Virus record (IMG/VR): IMGVR_UViG_3300036944_000979
Span: 1 to 28,703 of that record
Strand: one strand, 5' to 3'
Source: a virus
DNA: 28,703 nucleotides
The notes under the pieces: model-generated
Databases searched by the model: none
What the model saw: only the letters and a program-made list of their open reading frames with translations
What the model was told of the DNA's origin: nothing
Position numbers and translations under genes: made by a program
Shown here: piece by piece, positions 18,798 through 28,492 of the stretch
Layout: the number at the start of each line of letters is the position of its first letter
How positions within the stretch are numbered: the stretch's first letter is position 1

Positions 18798-20231
18798 ATG
18801 GGTAAAAGCATCATGGAACAGATCTCGTTACTCCCAGATCAGGAGCGATACGAGATCCTCGCTGGCATGGACCCAGACGCACTCGTCTGGGATTGGTCTG
18901 TCTGGGGTAGACCCGAGCAGTTCTGCCCACCTGGTATTGATTGGAACGTCTGGCTTGTACTTGCAGGTCGTGGTTTCGGTAAAACCCGTCTAGCTTCAGA
19001 GTGGGTTCGTGAACAGGCAAAATACACCACTACTGGCCAACGGCGTTTCGCACTTGTTGCTCGTACCGCAGCTGACGTACGTGACGTTATCGTTGAAGGT
19101 GAGTCGGGAATTATCAACGTCTCCCCTCCTTCCGAGAAACCACTATACGAACCTTCGAAACGTCGACTAACCTGGCCAAACGGAAATACTGCCACACTCT
19201 TCACAGCCGATGAGCCTGACTCACTCCGTGGTCCTCAGTTCACTCACGCCTGGGGCGATGAGATTGCCGCTTGGCGTCAGACTCCAGATGCTGCGGGTAT
19301 GACCGCGTTCGACAACTTACGAGTTGGTACTCGTCTTGGTGCTAATCCTCAAATGGTAGTTACCACCACCCCGAAGCGTGTCCCGCTTCTATACAAACTT
19401 ATTGAAGAATCTAGAACTGACAGGTCAGACGGTAGACCATCAAACGTAAGAGTAACTCGCGGCTCGACCCTGGATAACGCAGGTAACTTGTCTCAGGCAT
19501 ACTTGGACACGATTACTGGCGTTTACGAAGGAACATCGCTTGCCCGCCAGGAACTCTATGGTGAAATGTTGGATGACGTCGACGGCGCTCTATGGAGCGA
19601 AGAGATGGTCGAATCAGCTCGCGAAGCTATGTACCCATTCTCGACTCCACTTCGCGTAATTGGTGTTGACCCTTCGGTCGCCGAAAACCCTCGCGACGAA
19701 TGCGGCATCGTAGTAGTTGCATCTACTGCAGATCACGACCTATACAAGCGCAACGCTTGGGTGTTAGAGGATGCGTCTATTCACGGCTCACCGGATACCT
19801 GGGCTCGTAAAGTAGTAGAAATGGCACGGAAATGGGGCTGCCCGGTTGTTGCTGAAGTTAACCAGGGTGGAGCTTTGGTTAAGAATGCCATTCTTTCGAT
19901 TGATCCAAGCATTAAAGTGCTTGAAGTGCACTCAAAGTACGGAAAACAGCTCCGTGCAGAGCCAATTGTGCTCGCATACGAGCAGGGACGTGTTCACCAT
20001 GTTGGATACCTGCCAGATTTAGAGTCTCAGATGTATTCTTGGATCCCAGAAAGCTCATCTAAATCACCTGACCGCGTCGATGCACTTGTTCACGCGCTAA
20101 CTGCACTCCTAATTAAGCCACCTCCAGGCTTTTCAGGCGGAAAAATTCGCGCAAAAAGCTTCGCAGACCGCAAATTGGGAGTGTCAACCTCAAGTAATCG
20201 TCCTGCCGGGCGTGTTTTTAGGGTTAAATAA
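18798..20231 (+). CDS. terL: Terminase large subunit
   Basis: The protein has 477 residues from ATG 18798 (a second ATG at codon 6 is possible). The motor of head packaging: an N-terminal ATPase with Walker A GRGFGKT (residues 57-63) and Walker B HAWGDE (D154, E155), a coupling-type segment VVTTTPK, and a C-terminal RNase-H-like nuclease with VIGVDPS (D291) and later acidic residues including SPDRVDALVHAL near the end. Length and motif order are normal for the family. The stop overlaps the next ATG. No adjacent small subunit is recognised. Confidence 0.95.
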   Translation: MGKSIMEQISLLPDQERYEILAGMDPDALVWDWSVWGRPEQFCPPGIDWNVWLVLAGRGFGKTRLASEWVREQAKYTTTGQRRFALVARTAADVRDVIVEGESGIINVSPPSEKPLYEPSKRRLTWPNGNTATLFTADEPDSLRGPQFTHAWGDEIAAWRQTPDAAGMTAFDNLRVGTRLGANPQMVVTTTPKRVPLLYKLIEESRTDRSDGRPSNVRVTRGSTLDNAGNLSQAYLDTITGVYEGTSLARQELYGEMLDDVDGALWSEEMVESAREAMYPFSTPLRVIGVDPSVAENPRDECGIVVVASTADHDLYKRNAWVLEDASIHGSPDTWARKVVEMARKWGCPVVAEVNQGGALVKNAILSIDPSIKVLEVHSKYGKQLRAEPIVLAYEQGRVHHVGYLPDLESQMYSWIPESSSKSPDRVDALVHALTALLIKPPPGFSGGKIRAKSFADRKLGVSTSSNRPAGRVFRVK

Positions 20232-20590
20232 TGAAAATTGTCCTTGACCGCTTCCCTTGCCACTTAGCGGCGATTGGGCCAGGAAAAGTCGAAGATGTCA
20301 CCACTATGCGAAGCTTTGAGCCGACTCCGGGGTCTAATTATTTAGAGATTACCCGAGTCATAGTCACCGATACTCATGTTGTAGTGGCAAAAGACGGAAA
20401 CAGCGGCCCTCAGATAGTATTTCAAGAGACCTACGAAACATTTATCCCATCTAAGGAGCCTACAAAAGATTCTTTTGTTGTCACGACTTCGGGAAAGATG
20501 ATAGCATTCAAGAAAGATACGGGCTGTGGCTGTGGATCTCGCCTACGAGGTTGGAATCCATACAATACGCTGGGCTCAATAAAGGATTAA
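20231..20590 (+). CDS. Unknown phage protein with Cys-rich tail
   Basis: The protein has 119 residues from ATG 20231, overlapping the terminase stop (TAATG). Beta-rich body, then a conserved-looking C-terminal segment TGCGCGSRLRGWNPY with two closely spaced Cys. Genes with this kind of tail often sit between terminase and portal in actinophages (recall). Function unknown. Confidence 0.8.
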   Translation: MKIVLDRFPCHLAAIGPGKVEDVTTMRSFEPTPGSNYLEITRVIVTDTHVVVAKDGNSGPQIVFQETYETFIPSKEPTKDSFVVTTSGKMIAFKKDTGCGCGSRLRGWNPYNTLGSIKD

Positions 20591-20591
20591 A

Positions 20592-20882
20592 TTGGAAATT
20601 AGTGCAGTAACTTTAGTAATTTTGGCACTTGCTGCCTATAGATTGACGCATTTGGTCACAACTGACGCAATTGCAGACGGTTTTCGCACAAGAGTGTGGA
20701 AAAAGTTTCCCCCAACGACAAAAATTGGATATTTGATTACTTGCAACTGGTGCACTGGATTTTGGGCATCAATTTTTGTAGTTATTTTCTGGTTAACTTT
20801 ACCCCAAGCGGCCTTTGTGGTATCATTAGTCTTGGCTATTTCTGCTTTAGTCGGGCTTTTGTCAGCCTGGACTGAACGCTAA
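20592..20882 (+). CDS. DUF1360-family membrane protein
   Basis: The protein has 96 residues, TTG start at 20592 behind AAAGGATTAAA. An N-terminal TM segment ends in AAYRLTHLVTTDAI, then come a basic loop, the CNWCTGFWAS motif and a second long hydrophobic region (about 55-90). The Y-R-L-T start and C-x-W-C-x-G-F-W motif are the DUF1360 pattern, which is frequent beside terminase genes in phages of Gram-positive bacteria. Biochemical role unknown. Confidence 0.8.
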   Translation: MEISAVTLVILALAAYRLTHLVTTDAIADGFRTRVWKKFPPTTKIGYLITCNWCTGFWASIFVVIFWLTLPQAAFVVSLVLAISALVGLLSAWTER

Positions 20883-20898
20883 CAGGTAGGAGCCCCTC

Positions 20899-22617
20899 TT
20901 GGGTATTTTTAAGAAAGAAAACGCTAAACCGAGCGAAACTCGTAGAAACGTGCGTGCTTCAGCCCCAAAGAACGCTACTCGCGTAGCTCCTGGCATTTCA
21001 GTTGACTCTTTTGGGATTGTTTACGCAGAGCCTCAGGTCTTTAACACCCCTCGACCTATGACAGCAGCTGCTGCACAGGTAAATCTTCAGGACAAGGGCG
21101 AAGCTGAGCTATTTAAGTCTCGTCGTCAGTCTGCATCTACCTCGTGGCAAAGTGAAGCATGGGAATACTACGACTCTATCGGCGAAGTTAAGTACGCTTT
21201 CAACCTAGTTGCGTCTGTTGTCTCTCGAATTAGACTCTACGCCGCTGCAATCAATAACCCGAACGAAGCGCCTGCCCCTATCGACGATGTAACTAAGGTT
21301 GATCGACGTCTAGCAGCCGCTGCAGAGCGTGCGCTAGATCGATTGAGTTCAGCTTTTGGTGGTCAAGCGGGTCTACTCAAGGATGCAGCTCTTAACTTGC
21401 AGGTAACTGGCGAATGCTACCTAGTTCAGATCCCTGAACGTGTTGGTTCTGGTCTGCCAGAGTCATGGGACGTTCGCTCTGTTGACGAACTTCAGATTGA
21501 CCAAAAAGGAAACTACATCATCAACCCTCGTCGCGATGTTGGCGGCGGCGGAATGATGTCTCAGGGCAATAAGGAAGCAATCGGGCTTCCTCCTAAGGCT
21601 TTTGTTGGTCGCATTTGGCGAGCACACCCTCGCTACACTCAGGAAGCTGACTCTTCACTTCGCGGTCTGCTAGATCTTTGTGCCGAGCTTCTACTCCTAA
21701 ACCGTACTTTCCGTGCAACTGCACGTTCGCGCCTAAACGCTGGTGCTCTCTACTTGCCAGACGGTCTATCAGTAGCTGCGTCTCCGGATCCAGATTACCC
21801 ATATGACGAAGACGGCGAATACAACCAGCAGTACAACCCAGAAGAAGCTGCTGACGACTTCGAAGACCAGCTCATCGATGCGATGACCACTCCTATTAAG
21901 GACGAGGATTCTGCGAGCGCGGTTGTTCCGCTAATCATTCGTGGTCCAGCAGAGCTTGGTGACAAGATCAAGCAGTTCAAGTTCGAGCGATCTTTCGACC
22001 CAGCCCTTGCCCAGCGTGCTGACCGTGTACTAGAGCGCATCATGCAGGGTCTAGACGTTCCCAAAGACATCGTAACGGGACTTGCTAACGTCAAGTATTC
22101 CAACGCTTTACAGATAGACGAGAGCCTCTACAAGGCTCACATCGAGCCTCTGATGCTACTTATCGTTGACGCACTGACAGTTATGTACTTGCGTCCATAC
22201 CTAATCGCAAACGGATACTCTGAACAAGAAGTGAAGAACGTTTGCATCTGGTACGACCCATCTCTAGTTGCCACTCGCAACGACCGTGCTGCGGATGCAG
22301 ACATGGGATTCGACAAGATGGCGGTATCCTACGATGCATGGCGTCGTGCTCACGGGTTTGCGGAGACTGACGCTCCAGACCCTACAGAGTACGCACTTCG
22401 ACTAATCATGAGCAAGGGTATGGTAAGCCCCGAGCTGACTGAGCGCATGCTCGGTGCTGTTGCTCCAGACCTTATGCAAAAAATTCGTGCAGCAAAAATG
22501 CAAGAAAGTGGAGCAGAGATTCCACCAGAGATCGACAAACTACTACAGGGCGGATCTCCAGAAGCCGCCCCCGCACCTGGAGCGCCAGCTACAGGACTAG
22601 CAGAGCCAGAGGCATAA
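20899..22617 (+). CDS. Portal protein
   Basis: The protein has 572 residues, TTG start at 20899 behind AGGTAGGAG. The portal forms the dodecameric ring through which DNA enters the head. Supporting segments: an N-terminal helix-rich part with EAWEYYDSIGEVKYAFNLVA, a long core with LLLNRTFRATARSRLNAG, and QGLDVPKDIVTGLANVKYSN, typical of actinophage portals in the clip/stem region. The C-terminus is Ala/Pro-rich and disordered. Its place two genes after terminase supports the call. Confidence 0.85.
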   Translation: MGIFKKENAKPSETRRNVRASAPKNATRVAPGISVDSFGIVYAEPQVFNTPRPMTAAAAQVNLQDKGEAELFKSRRQSASTSWQSEAWEYYDSIGEVKYAFNLVASVVSRIRLYAAAINNPNEAPAPIDDVTKVDRRLAAAAERALDRLSSAFGGQAGLLKDAALNLQVTGECYLVQIPERVGSGLPESWDVRSVDELQIDQKGNYIINPRRDVGGGGMMSQGNKEAIGLPPKAFVGRIWRAHPRYTQEADSSLRGLLDLCAELLLLNRTFRATARSRLNAGALYLPDGLSVAASPDPDYPYDEDGEYNQQYNPEEAADDFEDQLIDAMTTPIKDEDSASAVVPLIIRGPAELGDKIKQFKFERSFDPALAQRADRVLERIMQGLDVPKDIVTGLANVKYSNALQIDESLYKAHIEPLMLLIVDALTVMYLRPYLIANGYSEQEVKNVCIWYDPSLVATRNDRAADADMGFDKMAVSYDAWRRAHGFAETDAPDPTEYALRLIMSKGMVSPELTERMLGAVAPDLMQKIRAAKMQESGAEIPPEIDKLLQGGSPEAAPAPGAPATGLAEPEA

Positions 22618-22618
22618 T

Positions 22619-23074
22619 ATGGAAAGCAACAAGACGGATGTAGCGCAGAAGTTAGCATTAGTGCTATCTGATGTAGTTACTGCAAAATTTATCCTTCACG
22701 GATACCACTGGAACGTAATGGGACCAGACTTCGGCGAGTACCACGAATTCTTTAGAACCTTATATGAAGACGTAGATGGTTCTGTTGACGAACTAGCAGA
22801 GAACATCTTAAAGGTCGGCTTCCCGGCTCCGTACTTGCTGACAGACTTCACCGAGATGTCATGTATCAAGGAAGAGCGTCAAGACGGTACTTCAAGCAGA
22901 TTCCTACTACAGTCAGCCCTGCGTATTATGGAACACCTCTATGATTGCCACAACGAAGCGTTCCGAGCTGCTCAACACTGTGAACTTCAGGGCCTTATGG
23001 ACTTCCTAGCTGCACGCATGGATATGTACTCTAAGTGGATTTGGCAGATCAAGGCATTTTTAGGAGTTCGCTAA
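22619..23074 (+). CDS. Dps-family protein with altered ferroxidase residue
   Basis: The protein has 151 residues from ATG 22619, one base after the portal stop, with a weak AGAGG site. The helix segment HGYHWNVMGPDFGEYHEFF followed by DGSVDELAEN is the Dps signature. Dps shells oxidise Fe(II) with H2O2, store iron and may coat DNA. Against the E. coli site (H51, H63, D67, D78, E82) the equivalents are H30, H42, R46, D57 and E61, so one iron ligand is replaced by Arg. There is no basic N-terminal DNA-binding tail, and the protein is a little shorter than E. coli Dps. The stop overlaps the next ATG. Confidence 0.9.
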   Translation: MESNKTDVAQKLALVLSDVVTAKFILHGYHWNVMGPDFGEYHEFFRTLYEDVDGSVDELAENILKVGFPAPYLLTDFTEMSCIKEERQDGTSSRFLLQSALRIMEHLYDCHNEAFRAAQHCELQGLMDFLAARMDMYSKWIWQIKAFLGVR

Positions 23075-24024
23075 TGTCAGAGTACCTAGATAAAGTTCTT
23101 CAGGCTTCTGGTGGTCACGCAGCCCCTGTAGAGAACCTAAAAGAGCAAGACATCCGTGCCTCGCTTGAGGCAGCTGGAATGCTTGTCCCGGAAGAGCAGG
23201 ACCTCGCCGATGCTCTGCTCAAGATTGTAGAAAAGTACGGTAAGTTCAACGACGACAATAGTGGCGTTTGGGCTGGATACGACTCCGCAGAGAAAAACGT
23301 AGAGAACGCCAAGATTGGCGTTAAGTGCGGAAACTGCGTTTTCTACAACGCACCAAATGGTTGCTCAATCATTGCTGCTGCAGTAGAAGAGGGCGGCTTG
23401 TGCCGCTTTGCCGTACTTCCAGACGGTGCAGTCACTGCAGCCGCAGAACTTGAAAAAAGTGAAGACGACCCTTGCTGGGATGGCTATGTTCAGGTTGGTA
23501 TGAAAAAGAAGAACGGCAATAAAGTTCCTAACTGTGTGCCATCATCTGCAACCATTAACTACTTGATTGACGACATTAATTCGTCTTTCGGTGTGTCACG
23601 CCACGTAAGCAAGGAAGCTGCGTACGAGGTAGCCAGAAAAGCTTGCGACAAGTACAGTTACCTCTCATCGTGCGAAGACATTCACTCTGCAATCATGTGG
23701 GAACTCCACACTTTTGCTGAATATGCAACCACCGGTCTTGTAGCCGACGGCGAAGACTTCTCGATGTATGCTGACTTGCTATCTGAGGGCCACCCGGACA
23801 CGGATTCTTCCTTAGTTGCTTCACTAGTGTGGGTGTCAGGCGCTCCAGAGCTAGATAACTCTGGTCGTCAGGTCCTTATCAATGCCTTTAGCAACGAGTC
23901 TGATTATGTAGATTCTTTGCATTCAAGCACCCGACTTAAGGTTTTAATCTCTAGCGGAAGCCTGTCGGAGGCCACAACGAACCAACTAAAAACTGCGGTT
24001 CAGCGCTACCAACAAGTCGACTAA
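23074..24024 (+). CDS. Head-region protein with four-Cys cluster
   Basis: The protein has 316 residues from ATG 23074 (TAATG overlap with the Dps gene); 13 upstream codons lie inside that gene. The segment VKCGNCVFYNAPNGCS up to C110 gives C85, C88, C97 and C110, a compact four-Cys cluster that could hold zinc or iron-sulfur. Then comes DPCWDGYVQVGMKKKNGNKV with PNCVP, a motif seen in several phage head-associated proteins. The C-terminal half is helical. Role in head assembly is inferred from position only. Confidence 0.8.
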   Translation: MSEYLDKVLQASGGHAAPVENLKEQDIRASLEAAGMLVPEEQDLADALLKIVEKYGKFNDDNSGVWAGYDSAEKNVENAKIGVKCGNCVFYNAPNGCSIIAAAVEEGGLCRFAVLPDGAVTAAAELEKSEDDPCWDGYVQVGMKKKNGNKVPNCVPSSATINYLIDDINSSFGVSRHVSKEAAYEVARKACDKYSYLSSCEDIHSAIMWELHTFAEYATTGLVADGEDFSMYADLLSEGHPDTDSSLVASLVWVSGAPELDNSGRQVLINAFSNESDYVDSLHSSTRLKVLISSGSLSEATTNQLKTAVQRYQQVD

Positions 24025-24031
24025 ATTTTAA

Positions 24032-24047
24032 TAGGGTAAAATTTTAC
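24032..24047 (+). promoter_or_regulatory. Late-type promoter element with palindrome
   Basis: TAGGGTAAAAT (24032-24042) overlaps the perfect palindrome GTAAAATTTTAC (24036-24047). It lies in the only sizeable gap of the head genes, 33 nt before the next ATG. Confidence 0.5.
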
Positions 24048-24079
24048 TTAGATTTTATTATTATCTGTAGAGGATATCC

Positions 24080-27000
24080 ATGCCTAACGAGCTGCACACG
24101 CGCTTAAATTCACTAGTAGCATCCATTGGGTTCAATGATGGTGCTAATAAAGGCTTTTGGCGAGTCCAGCCACGTGAAAAATTTGGCGAAGATGCTGGTC
24201 AGTGGATCGAAATGGGCGCAGAACTTCGCATGTTCTACAAGAACGAGCGTGGCGAAACTGCTAGCGTAACCGGAAGAGCTGTAGGTTCTACTGGTACCCC
24301 TGACGGTGTTCGTGTTCTAATCCAGGGCAAAGACTCTGAAGGTGTTGCCGACGGTATTTATGGTGCTAACACAGCTAACGTTCGAATTGCAGATGCTATT
24401 ATTCCGGACGAAGTCCTAAAAGAGCAGGGCATCGAAAACAAACCACAGATTAGTGAAGAGCAGCAAGCAACTCTTCCAACTCTTGATCAGCTAGAAAGAG
24501 CTGACATCACCGACGAGGACGTCCGCCTTATCAATGAAGGTATCGACTCGCCTGAGGCAAAAGAGCAGGCAGCATACAAGAAGTCTGTAGAAGCTGAAGA
24601 ATCAAAAACCGTTAATCCTGATTTCGATGGAAGGCCTGTACCAGACCTAACTCCGGAAGATGTTCTAGACCAAAAAGAAGACGATGAATACGGCGACAAA
24701 TGGGTAGAGTGGCTAGATGAGCGCTCCCCAAATGTAGAGATCAAGAAAGACCCGAGAAAAGAATCTAGGGCTGTATACTCTCAGAGAGATCAAAAGCGGA
24801 GAATTCTAGAAAAAGCTCTTGGCAGAGGTCTTGAAATAGAAGAGATAAATGCTCTAAAGCTAAATCCTGGAGGAGATGGCGGCAACCCGCTTGAGGACGG
24901 GCCAGAGTTCGAGCGCTACCACAAACAATTAATCGACGGGATGAGAGCAGAGCTCTTAAAAAATGCCCCTGCAGCCGAAACTAAAAAGGCCGTAATAGAG
25001 GAAGAGCCGAAGGTCAGAAGTGCCTCCAAGGACATTTTCCCGGAGGATCCATACAAGAATGACAAAGAACTACCTTCTCAAAAATTTGAACCTAAACGCC
25101 CCGCGGGCGTAAGTGAGAAAGCTAAGTACACCCCAGGGTTTCAACGGATCGGCGGTACCTGGCAACAAGGATTTTGGACCGAACCTAACGGCGACGTACG
25201 CATGGATACCATTACTCCTTTCCCGGGCAGTTCGCCAGTCATTGAAATGCTCGCACCTAGAGACCCAATTGCAGAAGTTATTGCCGATGTTGCCTACAAT
25301 GGTGACACCGAAGAGACCTTAGATGCGCTTATCCAGAAGGTAGAAGCAGAGTCTAAGGTTAAGAAAGTTAAGGGATTCAGCCTTGACCGCGGAAATGTTA
25401 TCCGCTCTAATGATGGAACCGACTTCACTATCGAAGACATTGATTTTGAAGCTAAAACCATGAAGCTGTTGACCGCAGACGGTCGCCCAGTCACTAGACA
25501 GGTGCAGGACCCGAGAGACCCTAGCAAGCAGGTAGCCACTCGACTATTCCCTATTGACCCTAAGAAGGAATACTCTGTCGTCTCAGGTAAGAAGGGCCTA
25601 CCTAAGCCAGCAAAGCCAGCACCTAAGGCCGAGACTCCTGCCGCCCCTGAGGTCACCCCGAACGCACCCGAAACTCCTGAAATCCCGGAAGCTCCAGCTG
25701 CCGAAGTACCTGAAACTCCAGCTAAGCCTCAGAAGATCGGTGCGGCTAAGCGCCGTGCAGATGATGGCAAAACAATCAAGCGCCAGGAATTTACTCCTGA
25801 AGAACTAGAGGCCTTGCGCAAGACTAAGCTAGACCCACTTGTAAACGAGAATGGTGAAGCTACCCTAGAGACCGACTCTAAGGGCAAAGTTCGTCAGCCC
25901 CGTGACCCTAACGCGATGCTAAACTTCTTGGCCGACACCTACAAGAACTCTAAGTTCAACGATAGAGGTCAGCTAGTTCTGATGCGTGAAACTTCTACCG
26001 AGAACGGCAAGAACATTGAGTGGGAGATCCGTGCAGCCATTACTGGTGAAAAGAAGATCGCTTACATGTTCCACTTTAAGGACTTGGACACTGGCGAAGA
26101 GCAGACACTTCTACACAAGGATGCTCGTGACTCTGTTCAGTCTCTAATTGGAAAGACTAACGGTCCAGAGGTTCTTGCTGACATTCTTACCGGTAAAGAG
26201 ACCCGTAAGTACAGCCCAACTTTTGATACAGCTGTCCACGCTAACGACGTTCTAGAGCGCTCTCTATACTTTAAGTATCAGGGCAGAACTAAGACAGTCG
26301 CCGAAAGTGCAAAGTACTACTCGACTGGATACGCCGAGCGAGTAAACCCAGTTAATGGAACACTTCTAGAGCAGGAAGTTCCTAGCACATTTGAAGCTTA
26401 CAAAAACAAAGACCGAGCAGCCCTAGAAGCTAGACTCCGTGCAGTGTTTGGGCGTCTACCGATAGACGAGCAGACTCACGAAGAAGCTAGAACCGCTATT
26501 AGAGAGTTGTTTGCCGAGCGCTTCCCAGAGGAAGACAAGAGAAGCTTCAGCATGGCCGTTACCATGGCATCTAAGGCTGTGCAGCAGAATCTTCTAGACA
26601 CTCCAGAGAACCGAGCAGTGCCTTGGTCATCTAAGGACAAGGTCACCTCACTTGAGGTCGGACAGATTGTCGAGTACGAAAACAACATCAAGGAAAAGTC
26701 GACCGTCCGTGTGATCGGAAAGCAGAAGGTTAACACTTCTAGCCCTGCTCAGAGCGATGACATTTTTGATTACGGTGACTACGTAACTGTAATTGATGCA
26801 GATGGCAAGAGAACATCTCTACCTTCAACTAGCTTGGCTATCCTTAAGGATCAGAAGACTGAGCTAACCACCTATAAGGGTCGTGTATCTGGTGCTCGTC
26901 TTCGTGAAGAGCGTGGAGTATTCTATACACCTGGCACCCTAAGATTCCCTGGACAGACAACTATTCCAGACAGAATCTCTAAGGTCGATGACCTAGTTCC

Positions 27001-28282
27001 AGGCGACAACTTCTATAGCAAGGATGGCTCTAACCTAGGTGTTGTAGTCGAATCTGTCCCGATTGTCGGTAAAGATGGCAAGAAGGGCTTTGGAGTTCTC
27101 TACATCAACAAGGATGGAGAAGTCAAGAAGGCGGCTATCGCAAGCGGCGAACAGCGCGGCCCTAAGCTAATCACCAGCAATGTTGAAGCAGCCAAGCCTA
27201 CTAAGCAGATTGTCGCGGATACCGACGAGTCTGACCCAGACTTCGACTTGGATGCAATCGAGTTCGAGACAGACCCGAACACAATCGAGCGCCCTAAGAC
27301 AGTTGGCCTAGACTTCAACGTTCCAGTTAACTCAAAGCGTAATGCTGAACAGCAGCTTGCGCTAAACGAAGAAGTTCAGAACGAAATCGATGAGCTAGCC
27401 TCCGACTTGAAAGACAAGTTCCCTAACTGGGAGTTTGACGCTTCGTCCCTTAATGCAACTTCATACTTCAACGCTGGCGAACTCTCAAAGCTTATGGAAG
27501 CCGCGAGACTAGAGTACCCAGACCTAACCGATTCTGAGATTCGCACACTGCTAGAGCTAAAGCACTCAAAGCAGCGCGGATTCTTTGGTATGACTAAGCA
27601 GCAGATGATTGCTGAAATCCTAAAAGAGCCAGCTAAGTATAAGAAGACAGATGGAGCAATCCGCGACGTCTCGGTTGACTTGGAGATTGGCCCGAACGGG
27701 AAGCTTATCCCAGCATTCCCTGAGTCTGAGCTAACTGACTACTTCGGAACTATTCAGTCTATTGACAAGTTCCTAACTGACCAGGGAATCGCAGACTCAT
27801 TCGGAACTATGGACCACGGAATCAGACTCGTATCCAAGGAATCTAAGTTCTCTGCACTCTACCGATCTGCAGGCGGAATTGCTCCTCGTGGTGTACTTGG
27901 AGTCAACATTGCGCTACCTAAGATCGATGGAAGCTTCAGCACAACAATTTTGGTTAACGGCGAGGCGCTTCGCGGTGGTGGACTAACAGAGGATGCATTC
28001 TTCGGAACTCCATTCACTCACGTTATTGCTCACGAGTTTGGTCACACAATCCAAAACTTCATCAACATCTTTGGATTTAAGACTAACCCTAGATACGCTA
28101 AGGTTGCAGCCGAAAAGATTACCCGTTACGGCGAGAGTAGCTACGGCGAGCACTTCGCAGAATCATTCTCTAAGTTCCTACAAACAGGCGAGGCAAGCGA
28201 AGTCTTTAAGGACTTCTTGGTTGAATCTGGTATTCTTTCATCTAGTAATGTGGAAGAAGTAGAGAAGAAGGCTAAGGACTAA
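24080..28282 (+). CDS. Giant virion-type protein with C-terminal metallopeptidase
   Basis: The protein has 1400 residues from ATG 24080, behind AGAGGATATCC. The N-terminus (FWRVQPREKFGEDAGQWIEM) looks folded; charged, probably disordered stretches follow, with a Pro/Ala/Glu linker at about residues 510-560. The C-terminal domain has HVIAHEFGHTIQ (zinc ligands H1318 and H1322, catalytic E1319) and SSYGEHFAESFSKFL, where E1361 is the likely third ligand. This HExxH plus E-x-F-A-E pattern fits lethal-factor-like zincins found at the ends of large phage head proteins. It may process head proteins or be ejected with DNA. Genes of this size beside the portal are usually structural. Confidence 0.8.
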   Translation: MPNELHTRLNSLVASIGFNDGANKGFWRVQPREKFGEDAGQWIEMGAELRMFYKNERGETASVTGRAVGSTGTPDGVRVLIQGKDSEGVADGIYGANTANVRIADAIIPDEVLKEQGIENKPQISEEQQATLPTLDQLERADITDEDVRLINEGIDSPEAKEQAAYKKSVEAEESKTVNPDFDGRPVPDLTPEDVLDQKEDDEYGDKWVEWLDERSPNVEIKKDPRKESRAVYSQRDQKRRILEKALGRGLEIEEINALKLNPGGDGGNPLEDGPEFERYHKQLIDGMRAELLKNAPAAETKKAVIEEEPKVRSASKDIFPEDPYKNDKELPSQKFEPKRPAGVSEKAKYTPGFQRIGGTWQQGFWTEPNGDVRMDTITPFPGSSPVIEMLAPRDPIAEVIADVAYNGDTEETLDALIQKVEAESKVKKVKGFSLDRGNVIRSNDGTDFTIEDIDFEAKTMKLLTADGRPVTRQVQDPRDPSKQVATRLFPIDPKKEYSVVSGKKGLPKPAKPAPKAETPAAPEVTPNAPETPEIPEAPAAEVPETPAKPQKIGAAKRRADDGKTIKRQEFTPEELEALRKTKLDPLVNENGEATLETDSKGKVRQPRDPNAMLNFLADTYKNSKFNDRGQLVLMRETSTENGKNIEWEIRAAITGEKKIAYMFHFKDLDTGEEQTLLHKDARDSVQSLIGKTNGPEVLADILTGKETRKYSPTFDTAVHANDVLERSLYFKYQGRTKTVAESAKYYSTGYAERVNPVNGTLLEQEVPSTFEAYKNKDRAALEARLRAVFGRLPIDEQTHEEARTAIRELFAERFPEEDKRSFSMAVTMASKAVQQNLLDTPENRAVPWSSKDKVTSLEVGQIVEYENNIKEKSTVRVIGKQKVNTSSPAQSDDIFDYGDYVTVIDADGKRTSLPSTSLAILKDQKTELTTYKGRVSGARLREERGVFYTPGTLRFPGQTTIPDRISKVDDLVPGDNFYSKDGSNLGVVVESVPIVGKDGKKGFGVLYINKDGEVKKAAIASGEQRGPKLITSNVEAAKPTKQIVADTDESDPDFDLDAIEFETDPNTIERPKTVGLDFNVPVNSKRNAEQQLALNEEVQNEIDELASDLKDKFPNWEFDASSLNATSYFNAGELSKLMEAARLEYPDLTDSEIRTLLELKHSKQRGFFGMTKQQMIAEILKEPAKYKKTDGAIRDVSVDLEIGPNGKLIPAFPESELTDYFGTIQSIDKFLTDQGIADSFGTMDHGIRLVSKESKFSALYRSAGGIAPRGVLGVNIALPKIDGSFSTTILVNGEALRGGGLTEDAFFGTPFTHVIAHEFGHTIQNFINIFGFKTNPRYAKVAAEKITRYGESSYGEHFAESFSKFLQTGEASEVFKDFLVESGILSSSNVEEVEKKAKD

Positions 28283-28296
28283 GGTAGGGTTTACTT

Positions 28297-28476
28297 ATGG
28301 ATGAAAATACTAAAGAAAACGTAATTCACGTAACCATCGACACAGAAGATGGACCGATAGAAGAGCGAATCGACCTAGATTCTCTACCTCTAGACGAGGT
28401 TGCACAGCTCGTCACACTAGTTCCAGAGCTTAAAGAGTACTATGGAATGCGTCTAGTTAAGGAACTCAAAGACTAG
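28297..28476 (+). CDS. Small acidic protein
   Basis: The protein has 59 residues from ATG 28297, behind AAGGTAGGG. A beta-type start (ENVIHVTIDTEDGPIEERID) is followed by a helix (EVAQLVTLVPELKEYYGM). It is too short and plain to assign. It follows the giant gene after 14 nt. Confidence 0.75.
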   Translation: MDENTKENVIHVTIDTEDGPIEERIDLDSLPLDEVAQLVTLVPELKEYYGMRLVKELKD

Positions 28477-28492
28477 TTAAATCAAATATTAT

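Noticed and set aside
20779-20790. TAGTTATTTTCT, close to the 14-mer element
   Set aside because: It has two T fewer, lies inside the DUF1360 gene and has no promoter or terminator around it; chance match.
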